This document shows, one piece after another, positions 61,602 to 64,000 of a DNA stretch of 64,000 nt. The DNA comes from Aldehydirespirator sp963667505 (GTDB lineage Bacteria > Actinomycetota > Acidimicrobiia > Acidimicrobiales > Aldehydirespiratoraceae). The stretch spans positions 3,410,001 to 3,474,000 of the forward strand of contig OY763490.2 in the NCBI GenBank assembly GCA_963667505.2, read 5' to 3'. Numbering within the stretch: position 1 is the first letter of the stretch; every line of letters begins with the position of its first letter. The translations under genes were made by a program, and so were the position numbers. The notes under the pieces are model-generated. The model was not told the DNA's origin. It saw only the letters and a program-made list of their open reading frames with translations, and ran no database searches.

Positions 61602-62515
61602 CGCACCCGCACTCTTGGATCGAGGAGCGAATAGGTGATGTCCAGCAGCATGTTGGTGGCGACCACGATCAGGCTGACCATGAACACGTAGGCCTGGACC
61701 ACCGCTATGTCGCGGTTGATGATCGCCTGGTAGGCCACCCGGCCCATTCCCGGGTAGGCGAATATCACCTCGGCGATGAGCGCGCCCGACATGATCGAGC
61801 CGACCTCGAAGGCGAGGACGGTCACGATCGGGATGGCCGCGTTGCGGGCCACGTGGCGGCCGAACACCTGGGTGCCGTTGAGGCCCCGGGCACGCGCGGC
61901 CCGCACGTAGTCCCGGTCGAGCACCCCGATCAGGCTCGACCGGTAGATGCGCACCACCGCGGGCAGGGTGGGCAGGGCCACCACTAGCCCCGGCATCACC
62001 AGGTGCCTCCAGTCGCCGGTGCCCGAGATGGGCAGCCAGTTCAGGTTCACCCCCAGGATGAGGATCAGCATGATCCCCAGCCAGAAGTCGGGGATGGCCT
62101 GGCCCATGGCGGCCACCATCCGGGCCGTCCGGTCGATCCAGGTGCCCTTCCTCAGCGCCGACAGCGCCCCGAGCGGGCCTCCCACCGCCAGCGAGATCGC
62201 CAGCCCGACGGCGCCCAGCTTGATGGTCTCGCCGGCCTTCTCGGACACGAACTCGAACGCGGGGCGGGCCTGCCGGAACGAGTCGCCGAAGTTACCCTGC
62301 ACCGCCCGTCCGACGAACTTGACGTACTGCACCGGGAAGGGGTCGTCGAGTCCGAGCTTGCGGCGGAGGTTCTCGCGCACCTCCTCGTCGGCGTCGGGGG
62401 GCAGCAGCGCCGCCGTCGGGTCGCCGGTCAGGAGAAGCAGCCCGTGCACCACGAACAGCACGCCGAGCAGCACCAGGATGCTGTGAAGCATCCGGCGGAC
62501 CAGGAACTTCAGCAT
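61598..62515 (-). CDS. oligopeptide-type ABC transporter permease (OppB/DppB-like)
   Basis: 305-residue permease: MLKFLVRRMLHSILVLLGVL first helix, LRRKLGLDDPFPVQYVKFVG and GNFGDSFRQARPAFEFV periplasmic part, MAAMGQAIPDFWLGIMLILI-type helix and EAA loop LDRDYVRAARARGLNGTQVF. Normal length with about six helices. It follows the solute-binding protein gene by 69 nt and precedes OppC via the repeated junction. Confidence 0.93.
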   Translation of the reverse strand: MLKFLVRRMLHSILVLLGVLFVVHGLLLLTGDPTAALLPPDADEEVRENLRRKLGLDDPFPVQYVKFVGRAVQGNFGDSFRQARPAFEFVSEKAGETIKLGAVGLAISLAVGGPLGALSALRKGTWIDRTARMVAAMGQAIPDFWLGIMLILILGVNLNWLPISGTGDWRHLVMPGLVVALPTLPAVVRIYRSSLIGVLDRDYVRAARARGLNGTQVFGRHVARNAAIPIVTVLAFEVGSIMSGALIAEVIFAYPGMGRVAYQAIINRDIAVVQAYVFMVSLIVVATNMLLDITYSLLDPRVRVR

Positions 62516-62584
62516 CGGGGCCTAGGGGCCGGGCGGATCGAGAGGCCCACCCGCCCGTTCGTACCGGCTGCCGCGGACGGGGGC

Positions 62585-64000
62585 CTATTCGCTGACGGAG
62601 ACGTCGGTGAACATGATCCAGCCCCGGGCGTGGCTCTTCCAGCCCGACACCTTGTCGGTGTTGATGCCGGTGGTGCTCTCGGAGTTCCACAGGTACAGCG
62701 CCGGGGCCTCGTCCCTGAGGATGTCGGTGATCTGCCAGATGATCTGGTTGCGCTCGTCGATGTCGAGAGTCACCTTCTCCTCGGCCAGCAGCGGTTCCAG
62801 GTCCTCGTTGCAGTAGGTGCTGATGAGCCCCTCGCAGCGGATCAGGAAGTGGAAGAACGTCTCGGCCGGGTACCAGTAGCTCATGAACAGCGGGTCGTAG
62901 TCCCCGGCGAGCAGCCGCTGGTTCCCCAGCCCGGGCTCGATCACCTCCAGCTCGGCGTTGACCCCCACATCGGCGAAGTAGTCCACCAGCGCGGTCAGCA
63001 CATCGGAGATGACGGTGTTCTGGGCGGTGAGCTTGAGGGAGAGCCCGTCGCCGTAGCCGGCCTCGGCCAGCAGCTCCCGGGCTCTGTCCGGATCGTACGG
63101 GTAGGCCTCGTTGTTCGGGTTGTAGCCGAAGCCGCCGGGAACGAACGGCTGGCCCAGAGGGGTGGCCGTCCCGCCGAGCAGGGCGTCGATGATGGTCTGG
63201 CGGTCTATCGCGTAGTTCAGCGCCTGCCTGACCCTGGCGTCGGTGAGCGCCTCGAAGCCCCGTGCGACCTCGCCCTCGGCGTTCTCGGCCGACGTCCCCT
63301 TGTTGGACGCGTTGATGCGGGCGATGGCCACCCGCCCGTCGGCGTAGCTGATGTTGGTCATGCCGGCGTCGGTGACCACGGAGCGCTGGTCGAGCGGGAC
63401 CGCCGCTATCAAATCGACGCCTCCGCTCACCAGCTCCGACACCCGGGTGGTGGGCTCGGGGATCACCCGCATGACGATCTCGGCGACGAGCGGCTTGCCC
63501 TTGGGGCTGCCGTCCCAGTAGTCGGGGTTGGCCTCGAAGGTGGTGTGGCTGTCGATCACGTACTCCACGAACTTGAACGGCCCGCTGCCGATCGGGTTCT
63601 GCGCGAACTCGGCCTGGCCGACCTCCGCGTAGTGGTCGGGCGGCACCATCGGCAGCCTGGTGAGGGCGTGCAGCAGCTGCGCGTCCGGGCCCGACAGGTG
63701 CATGATCACGTGGTGGTCGTCGACCACTTCGACCTCGACGATGCTGGCGAAGTTCCTGATGAGGTGCGATCCCTCGTCCTCGTCCTGCATCCGGGCCACC
63801 GAGGTGGTCACCGACCTGGCGTCGAACGTCTCGCCGTTGTGGAAGGTGATCCCCTCGCGCAGCCAGAACTCGAGCGTCGTGTCGGAGGTGAACGCGAACT
63901 CCGACGCCAGCAGCGGAATGAACTCGCCCTCGTAGCTGAAGGTGATCAGGCTGTCGAACACCGCCTGCGAGAACGTCTCGGCGATGATCTGCTTGGCGAA
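62585..64000 (-). CDS. oligopeptide-type ABC transporter solute-binding protein, C-terminal part
   Basis: SBP family 5 protein; the first residues lie beyond the right edge (the frame is still open at 64000, reading FAKQIIAETFSQAVFDSLIT). WLREGITFHNGETFDARSVT, IGSGPFKFVEYVIDSHTTFE, ANPDYWDGSPKGKP and VRQALNYAIDRQTIIDALLG are diagnostic. The protein binds peptides or other small cargo outside the membrane and delivers it to OppB/OppC. At least 471 residues are present; the missing part should hold the lipoprotein signal and first strands. First gene of the operon in this window. Confidence 0.93.
   Translation of the reverse strand, partial: FAKQIIAETFSQAVFDSLITFSYEGEFIPLLASEFAFTSDTTLEFWLREGITFHNGETFDARSVTTSVARMQDEDEGSHLIRNFASIVEVEVVDDHHVIMHLSGPDAQLLHALTRLPMVPPDHYAEVGQAEFAQNPIGSGPFKFVEYVIDSHTTFEANPDYWDGSPKGKPLVAEIVMRVIPEPTTRVSELVSGGVDLIAAVPLDQRSVVTDAGMTNISYADGRVAIARINASNKGTSAENAEGEVARGFEALTDARVRQALNYAIDRQTIIDALLGGTATPLGQPFVPGGFGYNPNNEAYPYDPDRARELLAEAGYGDGLSLKLTAQNTVISDVLTALVDYFADVGVNAELEVIEPGLGNQRLLAGDYDPLFMSYWYPAETFFHFLIRCEGLISTYCNEDLEPLLAEEKVTLDIDERNQIIWQITDILRDEAPALYLWNSESTTGINTDKVSGWKSHARGWIMFTDVSVSE

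Noticed and set aside
59371..61638. A 755-codon plus-strand frame with a repeated N-terminus (SAFAAWPQHGRSP).
   Set aside because: It is antisense to OppD and OppC, and the repeat comes from the 35-bp array; no domain or ribosome site is seen.

Overview
The window is high-GC DNA (roughly 70% by eye), packed with overlapping genes in both directions. It is dominated by acyl-CoA dehydrogenases, enoyl-CoA hydratases, AMP-forming acyl-CoA ligases, class III CoA-transferases and metal-dependent amidohydrolases. With a possible F420-dependent oxidoreductase, frequent GTG starts and leaderless-looking promoters, this suggests a chromosomal piece of a free-living actinobacterium, most like the class Acidimicrobiia. 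That placement is inference. No rRNA, tRNA, CRISPR or transposase was found.

Layout. 1-8.3 kb: a CoA-ester catabolic cluster (CoA-transferase, crotonases, acyl-CoA dehydrogenases of which one is frameshifted, zinc dehydrogenase, VOC protein, acyl-CoA ligase, SnoaL-like protein). 8.4-11.8 kb: a MacB-like ABC ATPase and FtsX-type permease. 11.8-17.4 kb: acyl-CoA ligase, TauD-like dioxygenase, amidohydrolase and CoA-transferase. 17.4-18.0 kb: two small paralogous membrane proteins. 18-20.4 kb: two acyl-CoA dehydrogenases. 20.4-25.3 kb: a four-gene molybdenum hydroxylase operon with an embedded COG0523 GTPase. 25.4-30.7 kb: a branched-chain-type ABC importer with a fused LivH-LivM permease. 30.7-35.9 kb: thiolase-like protein, DUF35 protein, TesB thioesterase, MFS transporter and an alkylsulfatase-like hydrolase. 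36-41.7 kb: MFS exporter, enolase-superfamily enzyme, crotonase, class II aldolase and 2-hydroxyacid dehydrogenase. 41.7-50.4 kb: an accessory region with an orphan beta-class DNA methyltransferase, an FGGY kinase, a lower-GC restriction-modification operon (C5 methyltransferase, MORC-like GHKL ATPase-nuclease, 56-residue protein), a truncated DUF499 protein and scars of duplicated genes. 50.4-58.2 kb: luciferase-like oxidoreductase, a third small membrane protein, two amidohydrolases, an acyl-CoA ligase and a P450. 58.3-64 kb: an Opp/Dpp-type peptide ABC transporter.

The metabolic genes fit together as uptake (Liv, Opp and MFS systems), activation (ligases, CoA-transferases), beta-oxidation-like steps (dehydrogenases, crotonases, thiolase/DUF35, thioesterase) and oxidative or hydrolytic attack on unusual substrates (P450, TauD, Mo-hydroxylase, amidohydrolases, sulfatase-like enzyme). 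No substrate can be named from sequence alone.

The most unusual signal is not a gene. At several operon junctions the short segment carrying the stop/start of two neighbouring genes has been tandemly repeated (65, 86/92, 35 and 34 bp units). The copies form chains of mini-ORFs in which each stop codon overlaps or nearly touches the next start codon. Most unit lengths leave remainder 2 on division by 3, the value that keeps TGA/ATG coupling. Two families of interspersed palindromes (three copies of 47 bp, two copies of 54 bp) also sit directly after gene ends.
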